From Flavobacteriales bacterium UBA5871 (GTDB lineage: Bacteria; Bacteroidota; Bacteroidia; Flavobacteriales_D; Crocinitomicaceae), in the NCBI GenBank assembly GCA_002432085.1, contig DJFN01000141.1:1-6637 (forward strand): a stretch of 6,637 nucleotides of DNA. Direction: 5' to 3'. Both the position numbers and the translations under genes were made by a program. The notes below the pieces were generated by a model. It was not told where the DNA came from. It saw only the letters and a list, made by a program, of their open reading frames with translations, and did not search any database. Shown in pieces: positions 5,758-6,637 of the stretch. The stretch's first letter is position 1, and each line of letters starts with the position of its first letter.

Positions 5758-5764
5758 ATAAAAA

Positions 5765-6637
5765 ATGAGTACAGAATTATCTGAACAAGAGATCCAGCGC
5801 CGCCAGACCCTGCAACAATTGCGAGAAATGGGGATCGAGCCCTACCCTGCTGCGCTGTACCCGGTAACCGACCTGGCAAATGACCTGGTTACCAATTTCG
5901 AAGAGGGGAAAACCGTTTGCATCGCCGGCCGTATGATGAGCCAGCGTGTAATGGGAAAGGCTTCTTTCGCAGAAATCCAGGACGCTTCCGGGCGTATCCA
6001 GGCTTACTTCAACCGCGATGAACTGTGTCCGGGTGAAGACAAGACACTGTACAACGACGTATTCAAGAAACTCCTCGACCTCGGCGATTTCATCGGCGTG
6101 AAGGGCCACGTGTTCAAGACACAGGTCGGCGAAGTATCCGTTCACGTAACGGAATTCACCCTGCTGAGCAAATCGCTCAAGCCGCTGCCATTGCCGAAAA
6201 CCGATGCAGACGGTAAAGTACACGATGCATTCACCGATCCTGAGCTGCGTTACCGTCAGCGTTACGTAGACCTCGTGGTGAACCCGAAAGTACGCGAGAC
6301 ATTCATCAAACGCACCAAAACCGTTGCTTCCATGCGTCGTTTCTTCGATGCAAAAGGCTACCTGGAAGTGGAAACGCCAATCCTGCAGCCTATTCCGGGC
6401 GGTGCATCGGCACGTCCGTTCATCACGCATCACAACGCGCTCGATATTCCGCTGTACCTCCGTATTGCAAACGAGCTCTACCTGAAGCGTCTGATCGTGG
6501 GTGGCTTCGACGGCGTGTACGAATTCGCGAAAGATTTCCGCAACGAAGGAATGGACCGTACACACAACCCGGAATTCACGGTGATGGAAATCTACGTATC
6601 CTACAAAGATTATAACTGGATGATGGATTTCACCGAA
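5765..6637 (+). CDS. lysS: Lysyl-tRNA synthetase, class II (3' end beyond window)
   Basis: This is the first 291 codons of class II lysyl-tRNA synthetase, which charges tRNA-Lys with lysine using ATP in the cytoplasm. The reading frame stays open to the last base, so it is cut by the window, not broken. Residues 1-45 form the N-terminal helix and linker ([17 protein letters not shown] at 12-28). The OB-fold anticodon-binding domain follows at about 50-135 ([32 protein letters not shown]). The catalytic domain begins with RYRQRYVDL at 162-170. Motif 1 runs to the proline of [20 protein letters not shown] (204-223). [13 protein letters not shown] at 231-243 and motif 2, [20 protein letters not shown] at 258-277, match the E. 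coli enzyme almost word for word. Motif 3 lies beyond the window. The ATG at 5765 gives the normal N-terminal length. No TAnnTTTG box is visible in the 149-nt gap upstream, which is largely filled with 8-nt repeats, so read-through from the preceding operon or a non-consensus promoter is likely. Confidence 0.97.
   Translation, partial: MSTELSEQEIQRRQTLQQLREMGIEPYPAALYPVTDLANDLVTNFEEGKTVCIAGRMMSQRVMGKASFAEIQDASGRIQAYFNRDELCPGEDKTLYNDVFKKLLDLGDFIGVKGHVFKTQVGEVSVHVTEFTLLSKSLKPLPLPKTDADGKVHDAFTDPELRYRQRYVDLVVNPKVRETFIKRTKTVASMRRFFDAKGYLEVETPILQPIPGGASARPFITHHNALDIPLYLRIANELYLKRLIVGGFDGVYEFAKDFRNEGMDRTHNPEFTVMEIYVSYKDYNWMMDFTE

Noticed and set aside
5616..5764. T-box or lysine riboswitch in front of lysS.
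   Set aside because: No T-box core or lysine riboswitch core was recognisable, T-boxes are characteristic of Gram-positive bacteria, and the gap is explained by the 8-nt repeats.

Overview
The window reads as chromosomal DNA of a Bacteroidota bacterium, probably Flavobacteriales, though the order is an inference. Base composition is close to half G+C by eye. Three gene starts are preceded by a TAnnTTTG box, the -7 element of the Bacteroidota housekeeping sigma factor, and no clear Shine-Dalgarno sequences stand out. The protein families fit: a LysE-type exporter, a secreted MORN-2 (YwqK-like) repeat protein, YraN with the Bacteroidota-style C-terminus, two exported beta-barrel proteins, an RluB/RsuA-type pseudouridine synthase with a long basic N-terminal extension, and a bacterial class II lysyl-tRNA synthetase.

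Layout. 1-95: no supportable gene; it holds a promoter for the next gene. 96-764 (+): six-helix LysE/RhtB-type membrane exporter with a TTG start. 841-2553 (+): exported 570-residue protein made almost wholly of 19 MORN-2 units, arranged 4, 11 and 4 around two inserts of 19 residues each. 2551-2615: inverted array of 7-nt units starting on the stop codon of that gene. 2642-2995 (+): YraN-family putative nuclease. 3051-3677 (-): small outer-membrane beta-barrel, convergent with yraN. 3767-3801: direct array of 7-nt units, followed by the promoter box of 3844-4743 (+), the pseudouridine synthase. 4746-5615 (+): a second beta-barrel, only 2 nt downstream, so very likely in the same operon. 5623-5757: two arrays of 8-nt units, the first a long imperfect palindrome. 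5765-6637 (+): lysS, cut off by the window end after 291 codons.

The genes are mostly housekeeping (rRNA modification, tRNA charging, YraN) interleaved with envelope proteins of unknown role. I see no defence system, CRISPR array, transposase, phage gene, tRNA or rRNA. The least ordinary content is between and inside the genes: three gaps carry short-unit repeat arrays (7, 7 and 8 nt) of different words but similar build, two of them inverted so that they would fold, and the MORN-2 protein has an unusually regular, symmetric repeat plan. These are candidates for a closer look, not a demonstrated new system.
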